Below are positions 26,801-38,600 of a stretch of 64,000 nucleotides of DNA, one piece after another. Under the pieces are notes generated by a model, which saw only the letters and a list, made by a program, of their open reading frames with translations, was not told where the DNA came from and made no database searches. The stretch is taken from assembly GCA_008330645.1 (NCBI GenBank), contig VLTN01000008.1:434001-498000 (forward strand). Direction: 5' to 3'. This DNA comes from Cafeteria roenbergensis. Its lineage: Eukaryota > Sar > Bigyra > Bicosoecida > Cafeteriaceae. The position numbers and the translations under genes were made by a program. How positions within the stretch are numbered: position 1 is the first letter of the stretch; every line of letters begins with the position of its first letter.

Positions 26801-29800
26801 GGATTGGCACCTCGTAGTACCCGAGGTCGGCCAGCTGCCAAAAGCACTCCGCGTACGTGTCCTCGGTAACCGAAGTGATGTACAGTGCCTGCAAGACGCT
26901 GAACTTTGAAGGCTGCCACACAAGCTGCCTGGTGCCCGCGGCAAGCGTCTCGGCCTCCAGGGCCATTAGCGCCATTCGCCAGGAGCACACTGTCTCCTCA
27001 AGCACGAGGGCATCTGCCGTCCACTCGGCGAGGTTGCTGGCCTGGGATCTGCGGAACGGCACCGAGTGCGACGGGGCCAGTCTCATCGGGATGGAACCCG
27101 GGCGCGAGCTGGCGCCAGCAACGGCGGCGGTGGCTGCTGCGGCTGCAGAGCTGGAGCTGGAGCTGGAGCTGGAGCTGGAGCTGGAGCTGGGCGCGTCCCC
27201 GTTGTCGCCCGAAGGCTTCGCGGCAGCCTCGCCGGGCTTGTCCACGTCTTCGTCATCACTTCCGCTTTCATCGTCATTGCCCCCTGCGCTGGCAGCGTCG
27301 TCTGCCTCGTCGTCGTCGTCGTCCGCAGCCTCGCCAGCTCCAGCTGCGTCCTCGGCGCTGGCTACCACCTTGCCCTTGAGCTTGGCGTCGGGGCTGATAC
27401 CCCACAGGTACAGACTCAGGGGGACCGGCTTGCTCCCGGTTGCGATGACGGAAACGACGGCGTTCCAGTGTGCCAGAAAGATTGCAGCCACGACCGAGGC
27501 CTTGGCCACCTGCTGGCGGTGGGTCGGCATGCAATGCACGCACGTTGCGTACGCAGTCATGAGCTCCGACAGTGACATCAGGACGCCGCGCTGCTCCAAG
27601 GCGCCAAGAGGCGCCTCCTCGCCCTCACGGCCCCAGGGGTCGCAAGGGGAATCGGCAGCCTTGCGCTCGCCCGCGGCCTGGTCAGCGGCAGACAGGGCCT
27701 TTCCATACGGCGTGGCGAAGGAAGAGCCGCCCGTGCAGAGAAGCGCGTCAGGCCGCCCCTGCCGCCTTGCCTCAGTCGCGGTAATCGGGGGCGGCAGGTG
27801 GTGGATGGCAAAGTCCTCGATCATGGCGCGCACTGTGAGCACGTTGGCCGTGGCGCAGCCCTGCTGGATGCGCGAGAACATTCTGAGCACCCGACTGTGG
27901 ACCCCACTCAGCAAGGAGGCTGTCTTGGCCCACCGGCACCCCGTCTCCGGGGCAGGCAGGGATGGAAGGCCCCGGGAGTCCAGCGGAGGCGCGTCTGGAA
28001 GGCGCAAGTCGATGAGGGCGTCGGGGGGAACGGTGCCGCGGCCGCCCAAGAACGGTGTGGACGCTCGAAGCTCGGCTGCGCACTCCATGCCATGGAAACC
28101 CACTGCTGGGGCGACGATGGGAGACCCACCATTGCCGACCTCCGGCGGAACGGACGCGCGCAGACGGGCCGTGGTGCGCACTCGCATCCAGTGGCCATCG
28201 TCTTCCTTGGGCTTGTCATCGCCAGGCGACGCGGCAGCACTTGCGCTGCTGGAGCTGCTGGAGCCATGTGCCTCTGCTGCGGCCGACGACTCTGCAAGCA
28301 ACTGCGCAGTGTCGCACGACAGACCGAGAGCGTTGCCAGCGTCCAGCGTCGCCACGAGCTTTTGGACTCGCGCCGCGAGCCGCTCGCACTCCGCCACAGC
28401 GTGGTGGCTGATTGGCTCGGGCCCGTCGCGCTGCTTTCGCGCCGCCCTGCAGAGCTGACGGGACGCAAACGCGATGAGCTTAACCTCGTGGGGAAGCAGG
28501 GAGATGGGCTCCCTGTCGGGCCCCGCCGAGATGTCCAGAGCCGAGCCAAGACGGGCCTCTGCCGCGTCGGCCTTTCGGCGCAACGCAAGCAGCTGGCGCT
28601 GCACGAGCTGAAGCATCTCGTGCCGAACCGCCAGGGTCGCGCGCTTGCGCTGGGAAGCGCTCACGCCACGGCGCTGCAGGATGTGCTTGACTGAGGCGAG
28701 CGCGCAGCGAAAGTAGCACGTGCCGGAGCGCTGGGGCACGGACGGCTCGCCGTGAAGCCCGCGAGCCTCGGCCGCCTCCGCGGCCGCTCGAATTGTGTAG
28801 CCGCCCGTGACCGAAGGAAGAATGGCCGTGTACCAATGCGAAGGCCCGTGGCGCTGGTCGGGCGCGCGCTGGACCACCATGCACTGGAGCCAGAAGGGCA
28901 CCGAAGCAAGCGCCTCAGGCTTGATTCCGCTCAAGGCGAGCGCGGTCCTGAACTTGGGGCCGCCCACGGCAGGGGCAGGCCCACCCGTTGGGTGATAATC
29001 GAGCCCCGAACCCGTGTTGATAACGGTCAAGACCATCTCGCTCGAGCCTGGGGCGGATTCGAACTCCGGGCCGGCCTCAGCCGTCGCGGCCGCCTCGGCC
29101 GCAGAGGACGGAGGAGCCGCCTCCGGCAACGGCGGCGTGGTTGCGGCAAACGGTGGCACTGACCCATCGCCTCCCTCCACAAGGGCCGCAATCGCATGGC
29201 CCCCGCTGTTGGTTCGCCACACCACGGGCAGCAAGATCGACTCGCCAGCTCCGAGCGCCCGCACCGTGCCCGCCAGGCGCCGGGCCAGCGCCACGTTGTC
29301 GTCTGAAGAAGTGGTCGACGCGAAGGTCCACCCGATGTTGGCGGCCCGCTCGCACTGCGTCGCGGCGTCGGCCAGCGAATCCATCGTGGCCGGCTCCACC
29401 CCAAGCAGCTCCGCGGCGGCGCTTGCTTGGCAAGCCTCACCGTGGTCTAGATCCCAGCTAGCCTTGATGCGAACGTCGAGACCGCTGCCTGCGCCGCGCA
29501 GGTCCTCCGCCGCCGCCACCGACCTCCAGACGAAAGGGTTTGCCGGGTCCGCGCCGAACTTCCGGCCCACGATCGACCCGCAAACTCGCGCGAGCGTGGC
29601 AAAGGACGTCTCCGGGAGCCCGCCCTGGATTTCCGCGTCTGCGATGGAATCGCGGGCAGGGGGCGGCAAGAGCGCTCGTGCCAACGCGCTCGCGCCACAG
29701 CGGCATGGCTCCGTGGACCGCGGCAGAATTATCAAGGAGCGCGCCCCGCCCCGTCCGCTCACCCACTACCACGGGGTCACAGAACATCCCCACGAACGAG

Positions 29801-29853
29801 GCTGTCACCCAAAATCGCTCATCCTCCCCCAGAAAGAGCTCTTGGCGCTCCAT
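8835..29853 (-). CDS. Giant DUF3638/DUF3645 ATPase-like protein with UBA-like and SPRY domains (2 exons, about 6,964 aa)
   Basis: Exon 1 is 29763-29853 (ATG at 29853) and exon 2 is 8835-29638. The 124-nt intron is phase 1 (g|gtgagc ... gcag|ac). The long exon alone has no in-frame ATG near its 5' end, which is why the first exon is needed. Visible parts, in order: a module with GGHAIAALVE (H178), an NTGSGLDYHP stretch and QRSGTCYFRC (C338), which looks like a Cys/His hydrolase but is unproven; a UBA-like helix bundle near 1757-1785 (CKRALAACRNDVCAARIWL); the DUF3638 core with Walker A QMGGGKST (K4118) and Walker B LIDEVD (D4401, E4402); DUF3645 near 4740-4780 (LAVPFVALDTPSPSSEF); FSGTPSNLLP near 4974 and RMRQIGSGQT near 5142, helicase-like; then SPRY-like domains near 5930-6080, 6220-6500 and 6660-6930. 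Fungal relatives are annotated as ubiquitin hydrolases. Poly-Ser tracts separate the parts. ATPase and ubiquitin-linked roles are inference. Confidence 0.85.
27148..27191. repeat. GAGCTG hexanucleotide repeat in the DUF3638 gene
   Basis: About seven copies of GAGCTG in tandem, read on the minus strand as alternating AGC and TCC codons. They encode a pure serine tract inside the giant DUF3638 protein, in an Asp/Glu/Ser-rich linker. This is a likely length-variable site. Confidence 0.9.
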
Positions 29854-30416
29854 CGGACTGCCCGCCCCCCAATGCGAGGAGCTTGTGCGGTCCGATGCTG
29901 GCCTCGGCGACAAGAAGGCCAGCCGACGAAATATACAGAGCTGCAGAGCGGCCGGTGCGTGACGCGCTCGCACCAGGCCAACGATCAGCCTCTCGGAGAG
30001 CGCACCGGGCCCCTCTGCCTCGCGCGAGTGCCCTCGCTCGCCACGGCGCGCTGGAGGCGCTTTTTGCGCGGATCGCCGCCACTGGCACCGTGCGGACGCA
30101 ACAATCATCATCGCAAATTGGGTCGTATTCGGGGCCCGAATTCAAGCGGCATCCGCTCTGCGGCGGTGTCGGTGACCGGCTAGCTCGGCGGAACACGCAC
30201 CCCGGGCGCTGCGGGTGCCAAGCAAAGGTCTCGCCCCTGGATCGGCCGACCTCCGCCTCCCAAAGGCTCCCGCTCCCGCCTCAGCCGCCCTTGGTTGGCA
30301 GCTGCTGGCCACGGGCAGCCTCGTCCCAGCGAGAGTTGCTGTCCGATCTCGCCGGACTGTGACCCAACGGGGCTCCGCTCGGAGCTTGGCGTTGTCAGGC
30401 TTTCAAGCTGGCAGCC
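29854..30416. promoter_or_regulatory. Divergent promoter region between the DUF3638 and K+ channel genes
   Basis: The two start codons face away from each other across 563 bp, so both promoters and 5' leaders must lie here unless further upstream exons exist. I see no strong TATA box. The sequence is slightly less GC-rich around 29925-29945 and 30100-30135. No tRNA or conserved RNA was recognised. Confidence 0.5.
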
Positions 30417-33400
30417 ATGATGTCGGCAGTGCGCACCAGCATTGTGGCGAAGCAGCCGCTGGTGCTGCCGCCCCGCAAGGGGGGGCGGCGAGGCACCGCG
30501 GCGGGCACGGAACTCGCGCGAGCGACGACCTCAGCCGTGGCCGCGCACGGAGGGACTCAAGAGCGCCAGCCCCATCGCCACGACCAGCGCATGAGCCGCA
30601 GCCACACCAGCACGTCGCCTTCTGCGGCGCGGCAAGGCCGGGGCAGGCTGGGCTCCGTGCCGGACGACCACTGGCTGCGCGGCGATCGTGGGGACGCTCC
30701 GGCCCCCCCCCATCGGGACTCGGCGGACCGGCGCCACGACAGCCGCACGCGGGACGATGCTCACAGCACCGCCGCGAGGCAGCCGCGGGGGCGAAGCGGA
30801 AGCGCTGCTGCCGCGCCTTCGAGCAAGTGGTCGCGAGTGCTGCGCGAGGTCGGGGCAGGCACACGGCCCGGCGAGTCGTTGGTCTCCGGCCCAGCATCCA
30901 GGAGAGCCCCTCCCCGCGCCCAAGACTTGACCGAGACTGGCGCGCGAGTGCCCTTCACCCATGGTTCCAGCCGGCGCGCACCCCGCTCTCGTACCGACGA
31001 ACGGTCCTCGTCGACAGCGGCGCCTGATTTCGCGACGATCGGATCAGCCAATGCGGACGACGTTGCGCGCGTCGCTGCCATGTGGCAAGCGGCTGCAAAA
31101 GCCGCCAAGGCTGCGTCGCGCGCTTCGGCGGCTCTCAGGGCTGGCAACAGCGACGCGGCGCTCAGCAGGCGAGCCAGCCGACAGCCGAGCATCACGGCCG
31201 GCGCGCAACCGCCCAAGCAGGACACGGAGGACAGCAAAGCTGTTCGCCCTGCTGTGGAACCCGATCGTGCCCGTGCGCGCGCTTCGTCCGCCGCGGAGTC
31301 CTCCAGAACACGACCAGAACCCTCGCCGGTCCAGCAGCACCAGCACCAGGCCAGACGTTCCGACTCGAGCTCAGCGGCGCCTCGCCCGGCTCCGAAACAA
31401 TCAGGTGGGTCCGGACCATCTGCCTCGGCCCCGCCGGCGATGCCAGCGCCGGCTCCACTTGCTCCAGTGGCGTCGCCGGGGTCCCGCTCGGGCTCGCTGG
31501 CCGGCAACCCCGCCAGCCCTGCTCCGCGTCCCGCCAGCCCTGCCCCGGCTGCCCCCCATTTGACGGCGACCCCCCCGGCTCACGGCCCTGGCAATCCCCC
31601 CGACTCTCGGCAGGCAGCCCCGACCATGGCGGCCGTTGCCGCTGCCTCGGGCGATGCGCCTGACGGGCGCCCTCGTCGGCTCATCCGCCCCGCAACATCA
31701 CCATCTCTGCTCAGAGCGGGGCTCATGTCTCCGGTAGCCGGGGGCACCTCAGCTGCAGCGGCGGGGATCCCGCAGGCATCCCGCTCCGGCAAGCCCAAGG
31801 GCGGCAAGGCTGCGGCGGCCGCTGCGGCAATCTTCGCTCTGAAGGCCATGGAGGCCCAGGCCGCCGCGGCGCGCGGAGGGCTCCCTGCCCCGGGCAGCCC
31901 GACCCGGCCAGCGCTTGGCCCAAAAGGGCCGCCGGCGCGCCTCGGCGCCTACAGCCAGCCTGTGCCTCCGGGCGGCGCGGGAGTCCTTGCTGGCGGAAGC
32001 CTTGCAGGGAGCGTCCCGCCGAGCCAGGCGCCGCAAGCGACTGGAAACCATGCCGGCGCTGACTCCGGCGGCTTCGAGGGCGGGGAGCTGACCCGACAGC
32101 GGAGCAAGACGCTCCCTCGGTCGGCTGGCTCCTTCCGAACCTCGCCCTCGGTAGGGGCGCCGTCCTCGGTGGCGGGAGGGCAACTTCACGAAGAGAGCTG
32201 CTGCGATCGCGTAAGGGCCATCCATTGCTGGCCACGGGCCCGCGACCCATGTCATCTTGTTTACAAGGTGCTTTCGGTCCCAGACTCCTTGTCCGGCCAC
32301 GCCTTTGCGTGGCTGGTGATGGTAGCGATCATCGTGTCCATCGTGATCATGTGCATCGACAGCACGCGTGAGTCGCGAGAAGCCCGCATTCGCGGTGCCA
32401 AAACGCCAGTGCTGGACGCGCTGGAAGCAGTGGCGGTGGGTCTCTTTACCGTTGAGTTCTTCGGGCGCCTCCTCACCGTCACCTCGGCGCCGCTGAGCGA
32501 CCAATACTCGGCCGAAGTGTTCGGGTCAACGGATGACGAGCTTGACGACGCCTTTGCGGGCGACGATGACCCTGGATACGCCGACGGCGCCGGAACTGCT
32601 TCCGACGCAAGCCGCTCCGAAGCGACCGGGGCCGGGGGAGGCGGGTTTCCGGCAGACTCATCCGCGCCAGCTCAAGCGACAGCGGCCGGCTCGCAGAGCC
32701 GCGCAGGCGCCAAGGCACCGGCAAATGCTGCCGTCCAGTCGGTGATGGGCGGCGAGGGCGGGCCGAAGGCGTCGCCGCTTGTGGCGCACTCGTCCGCGTC
32801 TGTGGGAGGTCAGCCATCACGGACGTCGAAGCTGGCGGCGCTGGGGCGGAGCAGGTCGATCGACGGGTACAACGAGTGCGCGGCAGCCGCTCGGAAGGAG
32901 GCAGCTGGCGACATTGGTGATGATGACACTTCGGTTGAGCCGTGGCACGACCTTGGCGAAACCACGTCTGCAGAGGCGCTGGAGCACAAGTTCGCACGGG
33001 CCATCGGAGGCCGCGATGCGCGCGCCCGCACCCGCGCGTTGGCCAGCTACAAGCGCAGCCTATGGCAGCGCGGACGAGAGTTCACCTGCTGCTGGGGCTG
33101 GTGCTTCCCTCTGCAAAGGCTCCTTTGCTCTTGCTGCCTGCTGCCGCCGTGCTGCGAAATCATCCCCTCTGCTGGCAAGCCGCGGTCGCTCGGCAGGGTT
33201 GTTTGGTCAAGGCTGTGCTCGCCAAGGGCGCGACTCAAGCTCTGGGTGTTTTGGACGTCGGCAATGAACATGATTGACCTTGCAGCAATTGCCCCCTTTT
33301 ACACCGAGCTCGTCGTGATGGCGGTGGACCCCGACCAGACGTCAGGCAACGGCGTGGCGCTCTCGGTGCTTCGGGTCCTGCGCGTAGCCCGGGTCCTGCG

Positions 33401-35366
33401 CGTTCTCAAACTTGGCCGGCGCTCGTCTGGGTTTGCCATCATCTCCAAGGCGCTGGCCAAGTCCGCTTACGCGCTGTTCTTGACGTTCTTCTTTGTCTTC
33501 CTTGGGATCGTCCTCTTCGGCGCAATCATGTTCTATTCGGAGAGCGGTGAGTTCGACCAAGCCTCCGGACTTTGGCTGAGACCTGACACGACGGGAACTG
33601 GCGTGGAGGAGTCGCCATTTTCCTCAATCATGGCTGCTTTTTGGTTCTGGTGAGTTCCATTTGTCAGGCCTCCCGCGCAGCGACTTGTGTGTGGGGGGGG
33701 GGCGGGGAGGGATCTCGTTCGCCAGTGCCCACGCTTCCCCCCGCCCTCCCACGCCGTGCATTGCTCGATTCGTGACGCCGCTTTGTGTGCTCCCTGTTTG
33801 AAACTGCTTTCGAGCCTGCCGTTGCCCCGCAGCATCGTGACAGCCAGCACCACCGGGTACGGAGACTTGGTACCGACGGGCCTGATCGGCAAGGTCGTTG
33901 CTTCGTGCCTGCAGATTGCTGGCATCATCGTGCTCGCGCTGCCCATTAGCATCATCGGGAGCAATTTCACCACGGTTTACCGCGAGTTCGAGGGCCTGCG
34001 CGGGTGGATGCGCATGGGCTACTCCAAGGAGCAAGCCAAGCAGCTGGTCTTGGCTGGCCACTTCCCGGAGGACGTCGCTCCGGGGGCGATCGCCGCTGCG
34101 GAGGGCGAGTATGATGGTGGGCATGTGCACCAGGGAGCGCTGGGGCTCGCGTACGACGGATACCCTGCCATTGCTGCGTCCCCATCCGTGGGTTCGTGGA
34201 GCCAGCCGCTGTCTCCGTTCCCCGGCCACCCTTTCGAGCTCGTGAAGCAGAGCAACCAGGCTGACTCGTGGGAGCAAGCAGATGGTGCCATGTCAGCCGC
34301 GTCGTCTGGCCGCCGAGACTTCTGGGAGTCGCAGCCGGTAAGCGTGCAGTCAGAAGGCGCGCAGTTCATGCAGCCCGGGGCTTGCATCAGCGAGCGCAGC
34401 GACGACGACGACGACGAAGACGCTGCGAGCCGTGGCGAGCTGGCGTCGGGTCAAGTTTCCCGGAGGCAGCGAGCAGGCGCGGCGGGAGAGGAGCCTGCGC
34501 AGTCGGGGTGGGACACAGGATCGCACAACCTGCCCGCGCCCACGGCAACGCTCGCGACAATTTCGGAGGCTGCCTCCAGCCCCAGCGGCCTGGAGTCCCT
34601 TGGTCGAGGGCCGGCCTCTGGAGACGGCAGCACGGCTGGCTCGGCCAAGGGCTCTCCAGGGACGTCAGAGCCGCACGATGATGCCATGGCCGACAGCGAT
34701 GAGGAGCCAGGCAGCGAAGGCTTGGGCCAGGCGACGACCAGGCCGGAGAGCCCCCAACGCGGGCCGCCAGCTCCCACGGAGGCTTCGCCTGGGAGTGGCG
34801 GCGACATCACTCAGGTGTCAGACGTTACAGACCTTGATTCGCTGTCCAGTCACGACGGCGCAAGCGTCCGTTCCAGCGGTAGCCGAGCGACTCCGCAAGC
34901 GCCACGGCGCGCCGAAGCCTCAAGCCTGCACAACCGCAAGACGAGCCTTCCGGAAATCGACACGCGCGACGCCGACGAGCGTGGCCCCCGCGCCGGCCCG
35001 TGGTGCGAGCCTTCCGTGGCGACCCCTGGGGCGTCCAGCGAGGGCCTCGCGCCGCGCAGGTACTCGCTGCTCTCCGGCTTCTCGGTGCCACGGGCCGGGC
35101 CCCGAGCCCGGCCTCAGGGCAGATTGCCCCCTCCGCCCCCGGCATCCCCGTCCCCGCGCCTTCGCTCGGGCACTGAGTTCCCGTCCATGAACTTCTCAGG
35201 CCAAGCTGGCAAGGGCCCCTCCGAGCGCCATCGGTCTCGGGCGTCCGATTCGGCCGACTCCCCTTCCATCGCCGAGCTCCTGGCAAGGATCAGCTCTCAG
35301 GAGGCGCAACTGCAGGAAATGCATGCGACACTCCGGAGTGTGCTCGCTGCTGTGCGACGGGGCTGA
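30417..35366 (+). CDS. Voltage-gated potassium channel (2 exons, about 1,588 aa)
   Basis: Exon 1 is 30417-33649 and exon 2 is 33833-35366. The 183-nt intron is phase 2 (ctg|gtgagt ... gcag|c) and falls inside the pore loop; splicing yields AAFWFCIVTASTTGYGD with the K+ selectivity filter TTGYGD at residues 1084-1089. Membrane segments: S1 about 628-647, S2 666-688, S3 942-970, S4 981-1003 (VLRVLRVARVLRVLKLGRR, a basic residue at every third position), S5 1017-1041, S6 about 1095-1125. The S2-S3 linker is about 250 residues, far longer than usual, and ends in a segment with eight cysteines (FTCCWGWC, LLCSCC, PPCC) just before S3. The first 600 residues are Ala/Ser/Pro-rich and disordered. The C-tail is acidic, lacks a cyclic-nucleotide or ankyrin domain that I can see, and ends in a short helix suited to coiled-coil assembly. 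It should form a plasma-membrane tetramer opening on depolarisation. Subfamily is uncertain. Confidence 0.9.
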
Positions 35367-35636
35367 CGAGCCCAGGCTGCCCGAACACCAACTCGCAGCG
35401 CGTCATCCATGTTCCACCAGCTTCGCAAACACTGTGCGTTCGCTTGTCCGGCTCGAGCGACTGCTTGACCTCTGCTTTTGACTGAGTCTTGTTCAGCGGG
35501 TGGCGTGTGGCAAATGCGCTCCGCAAAACGCTCTCAAACCTTGCATCACGAAGACACACGCAGCACGCAAACCACGAAGTAGCGCGTTGCCATGAAAGGC
35601 GCACGCAACTGTGGCGGGCCATCGCCGCAGCCACAC
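35367..35636. other. Convergent 3' spacer between the K+ channel and the giant modular gene
   Basis: These 270 bp separate two stop codons on opposite strands. They must hold both 3' untranslated regions. I see no AATAAA signal and no small gene. Confidence 0.4.
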
Positions 35637-38600
35637 CTAGTTTGCCTGCACGTCGGGAGACAGGGCGACGTCGCTTGCCGACAGCACGTGCTCGGCCGCG
35701 GCCTGAGACTCGAGGCCGGCCGCAGTGTTGCCGGCGCTCCCCCCTCGCGTCTCACGGAACCACATGCTGCCGCCCGTGGCAGGAGACACTGGCGGCAGCG
35801 TCATGGGTCTACCCAGGGGGCCGGGAGCAGGCCAAACGAGCTCTGGGTAGTCGCTCATACGCTTGTCGATCGGGGTGATGTCGCCAGACACGTGCCGCGG
35901 CGCAGGCTTCCGCGACGGCCACGGCTTGAAACCGGAGTCGGACTTCCCGGTGGGCTTTTTGTGGCCCTTGTGTGACCCTCCGCCGCCGTCGTCGTGATCG
36001 TCGCCGGGCGGTGTGTATTTCCCAAGCCCAACGCCGTTGTCCTGCGCTGGCACGGGCGGCCCCCCAGAGGGGTTTGGAGACGGGGGCCTCGGGCGAGAGA
36101 CCCTGATGCGGTGAGGTGCGTGGGGGACCTCCACAGTGGCGGTCCCGACGAGGCGGCGCCGCAGCAGCTGCTCCGAGAGTCGGGTAACCTCTGCCGCGTC
36201 CTCCGCGCTGAGCCAGAACGCAGCGTAAGCTCCTGCTCCCGCAGTCTGCTTCCAGGCGTCGCGCCACAGCACGACGGACTCCTCCACGACGGTGGAATCT
36301 TCCTTGGTACCTTCAGTGGCGGCCTGGTAGCGCTCTCCGCCAAACGCAGCGTCGACTTCAATTTGCTCGACGGCCTCTTGCAGCACTTGCGCGTCGGTTG
36401 GAGGCGGGTCGAAGAACCCGGCCACTTGGTTCCTCACAGCGCCTGCCACTGACGAGATGACGCCCGGGTTATGCAGAAGCGGGTCCGCGTCGGCCGCGCC
36501 AAACGCGCGCTTGAGGGCGGCGCCCACGTTGCCGCTGTGCTTCCGCTGCGCCTCACGATGGCGGTGCTCCTCCATTGTATGCCGCAGGCTCTCGTGCCTC
36601 CCTTCGGCAATCGTCTCTGCGTCGAGGTCGCGCAGAAGGGCCTTGGAGGTTTCTGATAGCTTGTGAAGCGTGACCGCCCGCGTGTCCGTGCTCGGCACCG
36701 TCGCTCCTTCGAGCACAGCCATGACCTCTTTTGCCGAACTCGCCGTCCTGAAGCCCTGGCTGGGGGCCCGCGAGCGGCCGCCCACGACGTCGTTGAGCTG
36801 CCCCGGCGCCTTTGTCGCCAGCGTGCCGAACTCAAACGCCCGCAGTGGCCAAATGACTCCCTGCTGGCTGCGAGTCGCTGCCAGCTGCTGCCGCCGCTCC
36901 TCGGCGTGTTCCAGGTCTGCGTCGGGCGGCAGCTCAATGCCCATGCGCGAGAGCCCCTCAGAGTGCTCTGTGAGGATCCTTGCGACCTCGGGGTCGCTTC
37001 TGTCGGCTTGGAGTTCTGCCACAGCCCTGTCTAGCGCGGCCTTGGCTGTGTCTAGGCGTGCCTCAGCAGCCTCGACCTCGGCCGCCAAGGATGAAACTCT
37101 GCCCTCCGCCTCTGTCTTTGCGATCTCGAGCTGGCCGACTTCATCGGCTTCCACAGCTTCGCGTGCCTGTACACGGCTTTCCGCCTCTGTCAAGGCGGTC
37201 CGGGCAGCGGCAGCGTCCTGCCCCTCCTCGCTCTGAGGGTCGACTGAGCCGTCGGGCCTGCCCAAGGCATGTTCCGCATTTTCAGCCACCCTTCGAGCCG
37301 CGTCGCGCAATTCCTGGAGGACTCCCAGCTCTGGCGACGGACGGCGCGCAGCGACGAGCGCCGCCGTAGCCCGTTCCAGCACCTCAGCCGCGTCCTGAAG
37401 AGATTGCTTGGCATCGACGACCTCACGCTCCGCGGCCCTCGTCGCGGTCCAGCAAGTGCGGAACTGTGCGACGCTGGGAAGCGCGCTCGTGCTCGAACCT
37501 TCCTGGCCGGACTCTTCGCTGCCGCCCCCGCTCGCGTCTTCGTTGGCCTCCTCATCCACGTCCCCGCTGCCGTCCCCGCCCGTGTCTTCGTTGGCCTCCT
37601 CATCCACGTCCCCGCTGCCGTCCCCGCCCGTGTCTTCGTTGGCCTCCTCATTCACGTCCCCGCTGCCGTCCCCGCCCGTGTCTTCGTTGGCCTCCGCATT
37701 CACGTCCCCGCTGCCGTCCCCGCCCGTGTCTTCGTTGGCCTCCACATTCACGTCCTCGCTGCCGCCCCCGCCCGTGTCTTCGTTGGCCTCCTCATTCACG
37801 TCCCCGCTGCCGTCCCCGCCCGTGTCTTCGTTGGCCTCCACATTCACGTCCTCGCTGCCGCCCCCGCTCGTGCCTTGGGCAGGAGTTCCGCTTGCCTCGT
37901 GGACGGGTTCCTCGTCCTCCTCCTCCTCCTCCAGAGCAGCAGCATCAGCCGATGAGCGCGAAAGCGCGAAGCGCGGGTGATGGTGGCGATCACGCAGGGC
38001 ATGGATGCGGTGCGTCGCGCCCCGTGCGCGCGAGGAGGCGACGCTGCCAGCAGACTCTGACGGCGCAAGTGACGCAAGTGAGTCCGTGGAGCGCGCCCTC
38101 TTGCGCCATGCGCGGCCAGCATGTGCCGCTGCCCTCCCCGCGCTGCCTGCTTGGACCTGGGTGAAGACGAACAAGTCCATTGCGTCGTCCGCGCCCGACC
38201 CCCCCATGCGCGCACCGACTGCCTCCAGCAGCTCATGGGACTGGCGGGCTGGGCGACTATCGGTCAGGACTGCGGGTCGCTGAGCCTGGAACCGAGGCTC
38301 CGAGGCTGCCAGCTGAGCAGTGGCAACCGCAGCGCACGGGACAGCCGCGCCCTCGAGGCCCAGGCCTGACTGCTCGCCAGATCCGAACAACTGCGTTACC
38401 TTGGAGGCAAGGCTGTCAACGGCGACGGTGTTCTTAAAGGCCACAGGCACGCGAGTCCGCCTCAGCATGTCGGTCGAGCTGGTTGCAGCTGCAAACCAGG
38501 CCACTTCGTCCGAGGCTGGCGCCCAAGGCGGCCGTGAGGCACCGACGCGCGATGCCGGCACCACAACGTCCTGGGGCGGCCGCTGCTCAGCGAGCCCGAG

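Noticed and set aside
29762-29763. GTG at 29762 as the start of the DUF3638 giant
   Set aside because: It is only the first non-AUG codon in the open frame. A short upstream exon with a proper ATG at 29853 splices in phase through consensus sites and is preferred.
37514-37870. Evenly spaced repeats that could be taken for a CRISPR array
   Set aside because: The repeat unit is contiguous with no unique spacers, codes in frame in a eukaryotic protein and changes by single substitutions, so it is a coding minisatellite.
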